Positions 34,526 to 43,340 of a stretch of DNA of 64,000 bases are shown one piece after another. Made by a program: the position numbers and the translations under genes. The stretch's first letter is position 1, and each line of letters opens with the position of its first letter. Source of the stretch: Mucilaginibacter psychrotolerans (GTDB taxonomy: Bacteria; Bacteroidota; Bacteroidia; Sphingobacteriales; Sphingobacteriaceae); assembly GCF_004519315.1 (NCBI RefSeq), contig NZ_SOZE01000004.1, forward strand, positions 1 to 64,000. The letters are read 5' to 3'. The notes beneath the pieces are model-generated. The model did no database searches. It was not told the DNA's origin and saw only the letters and a list, made by a program, of their open reading frames with translations.

Positions 34526-36556
34526 ATGTCCAAACGCAATAGCTATTATTTGCTCTGCATGCTACTCGCCTGTGTTTTCATATTCCCGGCTGCTGCGCAG
34601 CAGCCGGCTGTGGTGGCAATCCCTTTCGGTAAAGCCGGCTTAATTCGCTATAACCTGCGTACCGGTACCTATAATGTATCACAAAACGGTAGAGAGGTTT
34701 TCCTGGGCATCTACGCTTTGGCAACGGTAAACGGCGATACCCTCAGCACCAAAAAATACGAAATACGCAAGCATTACAGGGTACCTGTTACCGATGGATT
34801 TGGCAAAGGCAGTAAGCACATTATTGTACTTAGCGCCATCGGCAAGCCGCTGATGAAGCAGGTATTTTATACTTACCCCGGCCACGAATATTTCCTTACG
34901 GAATTATCCTTTAGCGGCGATAAGTTGAGTACCAATCACATGCAGCCAGTAGTAGGGGAGTTTAAAGCCATTGCCCGGCAGGATGTGCGCAGCCTGTTCG
35001 TACCATTTGATAACGATACCTTTATCAGTTACGATGCCAGGCCCTTTGCCCAGGGTTTCAAGGGCATGAGTGCCGAAGTAGGAGCAGTGTATGCCAATGA
35101 TAGTCGCGCGGGTATAATAGCCGGTTCGGTAGAGCATGAAGTATGGAAAACCGGCGTAGAAACGCAGGCCGGTGAATCGGCTAACCAAATAAAAGTTTGG
35201 GCAGGCTACACTTCGGAGGCCGTTACACGCGACAAAATTGCCCATGGCGCTATCAGCGGTAATACGGTACGTTCACCAAAGATATTTGTTGGCGGCTTTG
35301 CCGATTGGCGCATAGGGATGGAGGCATACGGCAAAGCCAACCGCATTGCCGAGCCGCCATTCATCTTCAACTGGACCAAGCCTACCCCCGTTGGCTGGAA
35401 CAGCTGGGGTGTGATACAGGAACACATCAGCTTCGATAAAACCGTAAAAGTGGCCAATTTTTTTGCCGATAGCATTCCAGCCTTCCGCACGGGCAACACA
35501 GCTTATATCGACCTGGATTCGTACTGGGATATGATGGTTAGTCACAGCGATTACAGCAAATTGAAAGAACTGGCCGATTACTGCAAAAGCAAAGGCCTGC
35601 AGCCCGGCGTATATTGGGCACCCTTTACCGACTGGGGTCACGGCGGCGGTCCGGATAGGATTGCCGACGGCGGCAACTACAAATTCGGCGATATGTGGAC
35701 CAAAACCGGCGGCGGCTACCACGATATCGACGGTGCACGTGCCCTCGACCCAACGCACCCCGGTACAAAAGCACGCATCGCTTACGTCATAGGCAAGCTG
35801 AAAGCCTGCGGATTCACTATGATAAAAATAGATTTCCTGGGCCATGGCGCGGTAGAGAGCGAGCATTTTTATGACCCCAAAATAACTACCGGCATGCAGG
35901 CCTACAAAGCCGGTATGGAATACCTTACGCAGCAACTGGGCGGCCAGATGCTGGTTTATGCGGCCATATCGCCAAGCCTGGCTACGGGGCGGTACACCCA
36001 TATGCGCCGCATAGCCTGCGATGCCTTCAAAAGCATCGAAAATACGCGATACACTCTCAACAGCGTAAGTTACGGCTGGTGGCAAACCTATCTATACAAC
36101 TATATAGATGCCGACCACGTAGTGTTTAATGATGAAAAGGAGGGCGCCAACCGCGCGCGCCTGCTTTCGGCGTTGGTAACCGGCACCTGGATAAGCGGCG
36201 ACGACCTTTCTACAACCGGCCAATGGACCGCGCGCATCAAAAAATACTACCAAAATACCGATTTGCTGCAACTGGTCAGGGACGGCAAGGCCTTTCGCCC
36301 GGTTGAAGGGAACACAGGCACCGGCGCATCCGAAGTGTTTGTAAAGCAGGTAGGCAAAACATTTTATCTCGCCGTACTCAACTACGGCAAGCAGCCGAAA
36401 ACGTTTGCGCTGTCGGCGGAGCGGCTCGGTTTAGACACTAAGCGGATAGCCTCAGTAAAAGAAGTTTTACAGGACAATGTTATCACATATGATAATGGCA
36501 TCAGCCTGAAACTGGGTGCGGAAGATGCCGCTTTGTATCAATTTACGCTGAAATAG
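34526..36556 (+). CDS. GH36/GH27-like alpha-galactosidase-family enzyme
   Basis: Exported 676-residue protein (signal peptide ending PAAAQ). The N-terminal 270 residues are a beta-sandwich, then a TIM barrel begins at PTPVGWNSWGV, the melibiase hallmark. Asp436 in MIKIDFLGHG is the likely nucleophile and Asp499 in RRIACDAF a candidate acid/base; a C-terminal beta domain closes the protein. Exact family (GH36, GH27 or a neighbour) and sugar are uncertain; alpha-galactose or a related alpha-linked sugar is likely. Co-transcribed with GH95, so it probably acts on another side chain of the same glycan. Confidence 0.8.
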   Translation: MSKRNSYYLLCMLLACVFIFPAAAQQPAVVAIPFGKAGLIRYNLRTGTYNVSQNGREVFLGIYALATVNGDTLSTKKYEIRKHYRVPVTDGFGKGSKHIIVLSAIGKPLMKQVFYTYPGHEYFLTELSFSGDKLSTNHMQPVVGEFKAIARQDVRSLFVPFDNDTFISYDARPFAQGFKGMSAEVGAVYANDSRAGIIAGSVEHEVWKTGVETQAGESANQIKVWAGYTSEAVTRDKIAHGAISGNTVRSPKIFVGGFADWRIGMEAYGKANRIAEPPFIFNWTKPTPVGWNSWGVIQEHISFDKTVKVANFFADSIPAFRTGNTAYIDLDSYWDMMVSHSDYSKLKELADYCKSKGLQPGVYWAPFTDWGHGGGPDRIADGGNYKFGDMWTKTGGGYHDIDGARALDPTHPGTKARIAYVIGKLKACGFTMIKIDFLGHGAVESEHFYDPKITTGMQAYKAGMEYLTQQLGGQMLVYAAISPSLATGRYTHMRRIACDAFKSIENTRYTLNSVSYGWWQTYLYNYIDADHVVFNDEKEGANRARLLSALVTGTWISGDDLSTTGQWTARIKKYYQNTDLLQLVRDGKAFRPVEGNTGTGASEVFVKQVGKTFYLAVLNYGKQPKTFALSAERLGLDTKRIASVKEVLQDNVITYDNGISLKLGAEDAALYQFTLK

Positions 36557-36843
36557 ACAACCACAGCAGCACTTTTTCAAGGCAGGTGTTTCGCTTCGCG
36601 GGAGTGAACCAACTTTTCCTTATGAGTTCGATTGTTCCTGATTGGAAATGTCTTTCATGGCAAGGCAGAGTGGGTAAGCTACAGCAGCCCGGTACTTATT
36701 TTTATTCGATTGCATACAAATCAGGTTATACGATCAGGCGCAAATTGGCTATCTTGTGATCGAATATTGATAACCTTACCACAAACAAATTGATAGCTAA
36801 ACACAATGCGACCAGCATTATAAAACCCAACACCATAAAATTG

Positions 36844-37728
36844 ATGGCCCTAATCCTGCTGCTCTTCATAGGCAGCAGGGCACTGGCACAGCAGAACATG
36901 TTCAGCTACAACCAGTATGCAGATAACCTTACGCCGGTAAACCCCGCCTACTCACTGCTTGATAAGGCCAACAGCATCAATGTGTTGGGTCGCAGGCAGC
37001 TGATAGGTTTAGATGGCGCGCCAAGCAGCCTGCTGCTCAGCGGCAGCTTCCCGCTGGAGCAGATGGGCGCAGCGGCTGGTTTTTTTGTGGTGAACGATAA
37101 GTTTGCGGTAGAGAACCAAACGGAGGTTAACGCCTTCTTCGCCAAATCAGTACAGTTGAGTGGTGGCAGCTACCTGTCGGTATCGCTCAACGCGGGCATC
37201 CGCAGCTATGTGGCCAATTACTCCTCGCTGGATGCCAGCGATCCATTATTTAGCCAGGATGTGCGCGAAACCAAGCCAAACATCGGCTTCGGGGTGATGT
37301 TCTATGGCGATAATTACTACGTGGGCTTATCGGTGCCAGAGCTCAGCTTCCGCAATCTAGGGAATGCATCGGTGCCGCAGGCCAACTACCTGCGCAGCCA
37401 CTACTATTTCAGCGGGGGCTTCCTGGCCAAACTGAACGAAGACGTGCAGCTGAAACCGGCGGCGCTGGTATCGTACCTGCAGGGTTCGCCCGTGGTAGCA
37501 GATATATCGGGTACTATCTACCTCAAAGAGCAACTGGGCCTGGGGGTAAACTACCGCACCAATAAACAGGTTGCTGGCATTATATCTGTAAACGCCAACA
37601 GCTTTAAGGTAGGCTACAGCTACCAGTTCAATACATCATCTACCAATTTGGGGGGCTTTAACAACGCCACCCACGAGGTAAGTATCAGCTACCGCTGGGG
37701 TACCGATTTGCAAAGGAAACTTTTGTAA
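36844..37728 (+). CDS. PorP/SprF family type IX secretion-associated membrane protein
   Basis: 294 residues: signal peptide (MALILLLFIGSRALAQQ) and a beta-barrel with the family opening QQNMFSYNQYADNLTPVNPAYS and a C-terminal THEVSISYRWGTD. PorP/SprF proteins anchor or help export type B cargo of the type IX system at the outer membrane. I use the ATG at 36844; the longer frame would need a TTG start. Unlike the second copy at 57729 it has no cargo gene beside it. Own terminator follows at 37753. Confidence 0.85.
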   Translation: MALILLLFIGSRALAQQNMFSYNQYADNLTPVNPAYSLLDKANSINVLGRRQLIGLDGAPSSLLLSGSFPLEQMGAAAGFFVVNDKFAVENQTEVNAFFAKSVQLSGGSYLSVSLNAGIRSYVANYSSLDASDPLFSQDVRETKPNIGFGVMFYGDNYYVGLSVPELSFRNLGNASVPQANYLRSHYYFSGGFLAKLNEDVQLKPAALVSYLQGSPVVADISGTIYLKEQLGLGVNYRTNKQVAGIISVNANSFKVGYSYQFNTSSTNLGGFNNATHEVSISYRWGTDLQRKLL

Positions 37729-37752
37729 GAGAGCATATTTTTTTAGGTTGGA

Positions 37753-37786
37753 ACGTCGTGGGTGTAATGCCTGCGGCGTTTTTTGT
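37753..37786 (+). terminator. Terminator after the orphan porP gene
   Basis: Ten-pair stem (acgtcgtggg against cctgcggcgt, three G-U pairs) followed by TTTTTTGTTTTG. Confidence 0.65.
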
Positions 37787-37921
37787 TTTGTCATGATCTC
37801 TAAAAAAGCAAATCCGTCTATCTCATATAACGTCTCATTCTTCCCGATACCGGGATGCTTTGTCCGATATCGGTCACTTTTTCACCTCCTATTTTTCATA
37901 ATCAATTGTTTGTTAGTATTT

Positions 37922-37929
37922 TAAGTTTG
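37922..37929 (+). promoter_or_regulatory. Bacteroidota -7 box of the efflux operon
   Basis: TAAGTTTG, an exact TAnnTTTG, 46 bases before the adaptor start. Confidence 0.45.
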
Positions 37930-37975
37930 GTATAAGGCTTGCAAACCGTTGTGCATATAACAATATCGCAATTAT

Positions 37976-39223
37976 ATGGATCAGGCAATAGAACAAGAAG
38001 TAACGGCCCGCAAAAAAAAGAAGGGCATCATCATAGCAATAGTAGCCATAGCGGTGTTGGTAGGGGCCATATGGCTGATGCGCAGTACCCTCAAATCGAG
38101 CGTTGGCCGCTCGGAAATTACTACTGCTGTGGTAGGCGAGGGCAGCGTAGAGAACACCCTCAATGCCACCGGCGAGGTGCTGCCCGAGTTTGAAGAGATA
38201 CTCACCAGCCCCATCAATGCATCGATCAAAAGCGTGGTAATGGATGCTGGCAACAAGGTAAATGCCGGGCAATCGATTTTGTCACTTGATAAGTCGGCAG
38301 CGCAAACCGAGTTCGAGAAAATTAACTTCCAGATGCAGAGCAAGCGCAACGAGATTGCCAAACTTAAGCTCGATCTCAACAAAAGTTTCTTCGATATCCA
38401 ATCCAACAATGATATCAAACAATTGCGCATCAGCAGCCTGGCCGATGCAGTTGAAAATGCCAAACGCCTGTTTAAAGCCGGCGGCGGCACGCGCGAAGGC
38501 ATAGAGCAAGCCGAGCTGAACCTGCGCGTGGCCCAGCTGGAAAAGAAACAGCTGGAAAACGAGATCAAAAGCAAGCAGCAAACCATGCAGATAGAGATAA
38601 AGGAGGCCGAAATTGCCTTGGCTATCCAACAAAACGACCTCACTGCCCTACAGCGCAAATTGCAGCTGGCCAACATCGTAGCTACCCGCAGTGGCGTGGT
38701 AACCTACGTAAATAAAAACATAGGCGCAACCGTGCACGAGGGCGATGCCCTGGCCCGAATTGCCGACCTAGGCAGCTTTAAAGTAAATGGCAGCATATCA
38801 GACACCTATCTGGATCAGCTGCATGCCGGCATGCCCGTAATTGTGCGCATAAACGAGGTGCAGATGAAGGGCCACGTGATCAACGTGTATCCATCCATTC
38901 AAAACAGTATTGTCACTTTTGATGTGCAGCTGGATGAGCGCAACAACAAGCAATTACGCCCCAACATGAAGGTGGATGTTTACCTGGTTACCGATGTGCA
39001 CAGCAAAACCCTGCGTGTGGCCAACGGCGCAGCTTTCAAAGGCCCGGCAGATCAGGACATCTTCGTGCTGAACGCTGGCAAAGCCGAGCGTCGCCATGTG
39101 CACATCGGCCTTGCCAATTTCGATTTCGTGGAGATTAAGGATGGCGTAAAGGCCGGCGATGTGGTTATCACGTCGGACATGAGTGAGTTTAAAAACGCCA
39201 GGGAACTAACCCTTAAAAATTAA
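37976..39223 (+). CDS. HlyD/RND-type periplasmic efflux adaptor
   Basis: 415 residues: one N-terminal membrane anchor (GIIIAIVAIAVLVGAIWLM, about 19-37), a lipoyl-like half site (GEVLPEFEEILTSPINASI), a long coiled coil (about 105-225, MQSKRNEIAKLKLDLNK ... ALIQQNDLTALQRK), the second lipoyl half (TRSGVVTYVNKNIGATVHEGDAL) and a beta-barrel part. Links an inner-membrane transporter to an outer-membrane TolC. No transporter gene follows: the next gene is a truncated tolC, so this adaptor has probably lost its partners here. Confidence 0.88.
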   Translation: MDQAIEQEVTARKKKKGIIIAIVAIAVLVGAIWLMRSTLKSSVGRSEITTAVVGEGSVENTLNATGEVLPEFEEILTSPINASIKSVVMDAGNKVNAGQSILSLDKSAAQTEFEKINFQMQSKRNEIAKLKLDLNKSFFDIQSNNDIKQLRISSLADAVENAKRLFKAGGGTREGIEQAELNLRVAQLEKKQLENEIKSKQQTMQIEIKEAEIALAIQQNDLTALQRKLQLANIVATRSGVVTYVNKNIGATVHEGDALARIADLGSFKVNGSISDTYLDQLHAGMPVIVRINEVQMKGHVINVYPSIQNSIVTFDVQLDERNNKQLRPNMKVDVYLVTDVHSKTLRVANGAAFKGPADQDIFVLNAGKAERRHVHIGLANFDFVEIKDGVKAGDVVITSDMSEFKNARELTLKN

Positions 39224-39227
39224 GGCC

Positions 39228-39785
39228 ATGAAGTACTTATATATATTCATCTTACTGTTCATAGTCGGCAACGCCCGTGCAACTACCGGAGGCGATACTT
39301 TGCGCCTGAGCTTGCAGGACGTGGTAGAGATGGCCAAGCGCAATTCCATTGCCGCCAAGCAAGCCACAACCGTGCGCGAAACTAACTATTGGAAGTGGCG
39401 CACCTTCAAATCAAACTATCAGCCGCAGCTGTCATTGAGCGGCATATTGCCGGGCTATAGCAAAACCACCCAGCAGGTATTGCAGCCCGATGGTACTATA
39501 TTGTTCCAACCGGTGCATAACGATAATTCGTCGCTGCAATTGGATTTTAGCCAGAGTATCACCGCAACCGGTGGTACTGTGTACGGAACAACTTCTATGC
39601 AGCGTTTCTACGATTTCGACCGGCATAACCAGTTTTACAATGGCGTGCCTTATGCCATCGGGTACAGCCAGCCCTTGTTCCAATTCAATGCCTTAAGGTG
39701 GGATAAAAAGATAGAGCCGCTTAAATTCAATGAGAGCAAGCAGGCGTATATCGAATCGCAGGAGCAGATTGCCATTACAGGATAG
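39228..39785 (+). pseudogene. Truncated TolC-family outer-membrane efflux protein (5' part only)
   Basis: 185 residues, under half of a usual TolC. Signal peptide (ending GNARA), then TLRLSLQDVVEMAKRNSIAAKQA and the outer-membrane-lobe region, ending KQAYIESQEQIAITG before a stop. Homology stops at about 39774, where the sequence passes directly into the 3' half of an NtrC-type regulator in another frame. Everything expected after the first helical hairpin is missing. This is either a real deletion or an assembly join. Confidence 0.85.
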
Positions 39786-40374
39786 GACCTACGAAGTGTT
39801 GGGCAGCAGCCGCACTAAATCAGTAGATGTGCGGGTGGTTTGCGCCACCAATAAAAACCTTACGGCAATGGCCAATAACGGCACCTTCAGGGAAGATTTG
39901 CTGTATCGCATCAACCTTATTACCGTAACCCTGCCCGCCCTGCGCGAACGGCCGAAGGATATCCCGTTGCTGGTAGAGTTTTTTATCAATAATCTTAAGC
40001 AGATATACAACCGGCCCGGCTTATCGGTAAGTAAAAGCGCCATGAAATGGTTGCAGCAACTACCTCTGCCGGGCAACATACGGCAGCTGAAGAACCTGGT
40101 AGAACGCTCCATACTGGTGAGCAACAAGAACGTGTTGGAGATTGATGATTTTAAAACCCAGCTAGAGTTATCGCCCCAAAAAAACGGCAACACCAAATGG
40201 CCGGGCGTGGGTACGGTAACGCTGGAGGAGATGGAGATAGAGATGATCAAACGCGCCATGGCCTTTCACAAGAACAGGGTGAGCAAGGCGGCAACTGCAT
40301 TGGGCCTCACACGCAGCGCGTTATACCGCAGGCTGGATAAATTCGAGATACCTTACGATGAAGCTGAGGACTAA
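39775..40374 (+). pseudogene. Truncated sigma-54-dependent NtrC-type response regulator (3' part only)
   Basis: Begins mid-domain at LQDRTYEVLGSS, which normally follows the GAFTGA loop and Walker B in the AAA+ domain. Present: the end of the AAA+ domain (VDVRVVCATNKNL, LYRINLITVTLPALRERPKDIPLL) and a Fis-type helix-turn-helix (NRVSKAATALGLTRSALYRRLDKF). Missing: receiver domain, Walker A, Walker B and the sigma-54 contact loop, so it cannot activate transcription by the normal route. The open frame extends back to 39730 but that part is antisense-frame tolC sequence. Its stop is 17 bases inside the histidine kinase gene. Confidence 0.85.
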
Positions 40375-41659
40375 GTACATACTGTTCGTTGTATTGCTGC
40401 ACTCGCTTGTGCTGGCCCTCAGCTTCTATATTTTCAATAAAGACAGAGTTTTCTTCATCGTATCAGAGGTGGTGGTTATCATATCCATCATCATCTCCGT
40501 GGGCCTTTACCGGCAGTTGATAAGCCCGATAAAAATGCTGCTGCAAGGGATAGAAGCGATAAAAGACCAGGATTTTAACGTGAAATTTCTGCCTACGGGC
40601 AAACACGAAGTTGATGAACTGATAAACGTTTATAACCACATGATAGACGAATTACGGCACGAACGCACCCGACAGGAAGAGCAGCACTTTTTTTTGGAGA
40701 AGCTGATACATACCTCGCCAACGGGCATAGTGATACTGGACCACGATAACCGCATACAACAGCTTAACCCCAAGGCTACGCAAATATTGGGCCTAACGGA
40801 ACAGGAACTTAAAGGGCAGGAGATAGGCACCGTACATAATCCGCTTATGGAACAAGCCGCCACGTTACGAGCAGGCGATACTGTTACGGTAAAGCCCGAT
40901 GGTATCAACACCTACAAGCTACAAAAATCGCATTTTGTAGACAGGGGGTTCCAACGTGGGTTTTTGATGGTAGAAGAGCTCACAGCCGAAATTTTGGCCG
41001 CAGAAAAGAACGCCTATGGTAAAGTGATACGCATGATGGCACACGAGGTAAACAATACCATAGGTCCGGTAAATTCCATATTGCAATCGGCCCTGCGTAC
41101 CGATAGCCTTTGGCAAACCCAAACTGATGGGATGTTGAACAATGCGCTGCAGGTAGCTTTCGACCGTAACCAGAACCTCAACCACTTTATGCGCAACTTT
41201 GCCGATTTGGTAAAGCTGCCCCCCGCCAACAAAAAACAAACCGACCTTAACCTGCTGCTTAAAGCTGTGATAGAATTGATGCAGATAAAAGCAGGGAGTA
41301 AAGGGGTGCAACTGGTATTTACGCCACCGGCTAAGCCCTGCATCATCAGCGCAGATGTGGAGCAATTAGAGCAGGCATTGATCAATGTGGTAAAAAACGC
41401 CATCGAAGCCATTGAAGGCAGTGGCCGGGTGGAGTTCGTCATTAATCCCAAAACACGCATGCTTGCCATTATGGATAGCGGTAAAGGCATTACCGACGAA
41501 GAGAGCGCCCAGCTGTTCTCGCCCTTCTTCAGTACCAAAAAAGATGGTCAGGGCATAGGTCTCACCCTGGTGCGCGAAATTATGCTGAACCACGGCTACG
41601 AATTTTCCTTGAAAACGATAAAAAAGAACTGTACCGTTTTCTCCATTTGTTTTAACTGA
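40358..41659 (+). CDS. Sensor histidine kinase (NtrB-like), partner of the broken regulator
   Basis: 433 residues. Two N-terminal membrane helices (about 6-25 and 31-52), a HAMP-like linker, a PAS domain (TSPTGIVILDHDNRIQQLNPKATQIL), phosphoacceptor His229 in MAHEVNNTIGPVNS, and a full ATPase domain (N-box VVKNAIEAIEG, DSGKGI, FSTKKDGQGIGL). The E-V-N-N sequence after His is the pattern of kinases that pair with NtrC-type regulators. The gene is intact while the adjoining regulator is cut, so the kinase may be orphaned. Confidence 0.88.
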   Translation: MKLRTKYILFVVLLHSLVLALSFYIFNKDRVFFIVSEVVVIISIIISVGLYRQLISPIKMLLQGIEAIKDQDFNVKFLPTGKHEVDELINVYNHMIDELRHERTRQEEQHFFLEKLIHTSPTGIVILDHDNRIQQLNPKATQILGLTEQELKGQEIGTVHNPLMEQAATLRAGDTVTVKPDGINTYKLQKSHFVDRGFQRGFLMVEELTAEILAAEKNAYGKVIRMMAHEVNNTIGPVNSILQSALRTDSLWQTQTDGMLNNALQVAFDRNQNLNHFMRNFADLVKLPPANKKQTDLNLLLKAVIELMQIKAGSKGVQLVFTPPAKPCIISADVEQLEQALINVVKNAIEAIEGSGRVEFVINPKTRMLAIMDSGKGITDEESAQLFSPFFSTKKDGQGIGLTLVREIMLNHGYEFSLKTIKKNCTVFSICFN

Positions 41660-41883
41660 AAATTTCGGTTTACAAGGTGATGGAATTGCTTATTGGTTGG
41701 GGTTATCTATCTAATTTTGAAGTTTTTGTAGTTTATGGCTTCTAATTGCTTTCTTTTAACTTTTCTTTTCGGTTTCTTTTGCTATCGTCCGGCGGAAATA
41801 ATAAATCGCATGTTTTTTGAACCGTAATTGTTGGTATTTAATTTGAAGTTTGTATCTTCATCATTCCAATTGTACCAATTTTC

Positions 41884-42645
41884 ATGAGAAGAGTCGCCAA
41901 TTACGCAATGGGCTGCGTGGCAGTCCTGTTAATCCACACCAATAGTTTCGGTCAAAATACCGAATCCTCCTTAACTTTAAAGGAGTCGGTGATAGACAAT
42001 ATGCTAGCTGATTATAACAGTGGTGGCGATCAGTCGCGCTTGTTCAACTCCCCCAAATACGACGCTTACGATAAAACCATAAAAGGTAGTGCCTACTTTG
42101 CCGAACCAGCCGAATTTACTAACGGCAATGTTGAGTATGATGGCTTTAGCTACAAAAATATGCAGTTGATGTACGATTTGAACCGGGGTTCGGTTATCAT
42201 GCAATTGCCTAACAGATCATCAATGGTGGAGTTGGTAAGCGATAGGGTACAAAGCTTCGATATTGCAGGCCACCATTTTGTTCGGTTGGATGCTTTTTCT
42301 ACACAAGGAAGCTCTTCGGTGCCTGATGGTTTTTACGATGTAATGTACAGCGGCAAAACCGAGTTCATTGTTCACCGGCAAAAGGCTATGCAGGCAGGTA
42401 GTTTTTCGGCCGAAGCCACAAGCATGTATGTTAAAGTAGATGGCACTTATAAAAATTTCGATAGTAAAAAGTCGTTGCTTAGCTTTTTTAAAGATAGGAA
42501 ACAGGAACTGTCGGCTTACATTAAAGATAATGCTATCGAATTCGATGCGGATAAAGAACAGGCTGTTATAAAAATGGTAACGTTTTACGATCAGGTTAGC
42601 GTGGCCGGTAAGCAGCCGCTACTTCTAACCGTCAACAAGAAGTAA
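41884..42645 (+). CDS. Exported hypothetical protein
   Basis: 253 residues with a signal peptide (cleavage near NSFGQN). Not assigned to a family. The body reads as beta-rich (GSAYFAEPAEFTNGNVEYDGFSYKN, LMYDLNRGSVIMQLPN) with a more helical C-terminus (SFFKDRKQELSAYIKDN). The pattern of short repeated beta strands suggests a periplasmic or outer-membrane-associated protein. Monocistronic: 224 bases separate it from the kinase, and a hairpin follows at 42675. Confidence 0.65.
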   Translation: MRRVANYAMGCVAVLLIHTNSFGQNTESSLTLKESVIDNMLADYNSGGDQSRLFNSPKYDAYDKTIKGSAYFAEPAEFTNGNVEYDGFSYKNMQLMYDLNRGSVIMQLPNRSSMVELVSDRVQSFDIAGHHFVRLDAFSTQGSSSVPDGFYDVMYSGKTEFIVHRQKAMQAGSFSAEATSMYVKVDGTYKNFDSKKSLLSFFKDRKQELSAYIKDNAIEFDADKEQAVIKMVTFYDQVSVAGKQPLLLTVNKK

Positions 42646-42674
42646 TTTAAAAAGAAAAAATTGCTGCAACATAC

Positions 42675-42715
42675 TTGTTGCTCCATCTTTATCGCAAAAA
42701 AAGATGGAGCAGCAA
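42675..42715 (+). promoter_or_regulatory. Hairpin that includes the DinB start codon
   Basis: TTGTTGCTCCATCTTT (42675-42690) pairs with AAAGATGGAGCAGCAA (42700-42715), 15 of 16 positions, loop of 9. The ATG of the next gene is 42704-42706 in the right arm. It may end the upstream transcript or mask this start in read-through message. Confidence 0.55.
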
Positions 42716-43177
42716 TTATTCGTAACCATGGCATTACAGGGATGGAACACCCACGTAGCCCGCGCCGAAAAATATTTCGATGCCCTTAGCGATACCGATT
42801 TCCAGAAGACGATAGCACCCGGCAAAAACCGTATCATATACCTTTACGGACACCTTACCAGTTACCACGACCTGCTAATCGAAACGCTGGGTATTGGCGA
42901 GGCGCTATATCCCGAGTTAACCCCCGCATTCCTGCGTACGCCTGATGGACCCGGCGTAGATGCATATACCGTTGGAGAACTCAAACAATATTGGGTAGAT
43001 GTGCATAGCCGCTTAAGCCAACTATTTGCCGCCCTGCCCGCCGAAGACTGGTTCAAACGCCACAACGCCATGACGGATGAGGACTTCGCCAAGGACCCTA
43101 CCCGCAATCGCCTCAGCGTATTGCTCAGCCGCACAAATCATATTGCTTATCATTTTGGGCAGTTGGTTTTGGTGTAA
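42704..43177 (+). CDS. DinB-family four-helix protein
   Basis: 157 residues with the DinB/YfiT four-helix metal-binding pattern: NRIIYLYGHLTSYHDLLIE with a first histidine pair and LLSRTNHIAYHFGQLVLV at the C-terminus carrying the later histidines. Members include thiol-S-transferases that use bacillithiol or mycothiol; bacillithiol synthesis is present in this window, but a direct link is inference. Monocistronic. The start codon is within a hairpin. Confidence 0.82.
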   Translation: MEQQLFVTMALQGWNTHVARAEKYFDALSDTDFQKTIAPGKNRIIYLYGHLTSYHDLLIETLGIGEALYPELTPAFLRTPDGPGVDAYTVGELKQYWVDVHSRLSQLFAALPAEDWFKRHNAMTDEDFAKDPTRNRLSVLLSRTNHIAYHFGQLVLV

Positions 43178-43278
43178 GAATGTAATGATTATATGAATTT
43201 GCGGCCCGATGAAACTTTCATAAATACTGACAATATTTGGAACGGTTTTTTGGCTTAGATGTAACATTAATTTATCTT

Positions 43279-43286
43279 TATATTTG
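43279..43286 (+). promoter_or_regulatory. Bacteroidota -7 box of the Septu-like pair
   Basis: TATATTTG, an exact TAnnTTTG, about 54 bases before the ATPase start. Confidence 0.5.
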
Positions 43287-43340
43287 GAGCCAAGAATCGC
43301 TCTTGCTTAGTGGGCCTGGTAATTAACTAATAGATTTAAC

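Noticed and set aside
35273..36085. 270-residue open frame antisense to the GH36-like gene
   Set aside because: Covers the catalytic barrel of a conserved enzyme; shadow frame.
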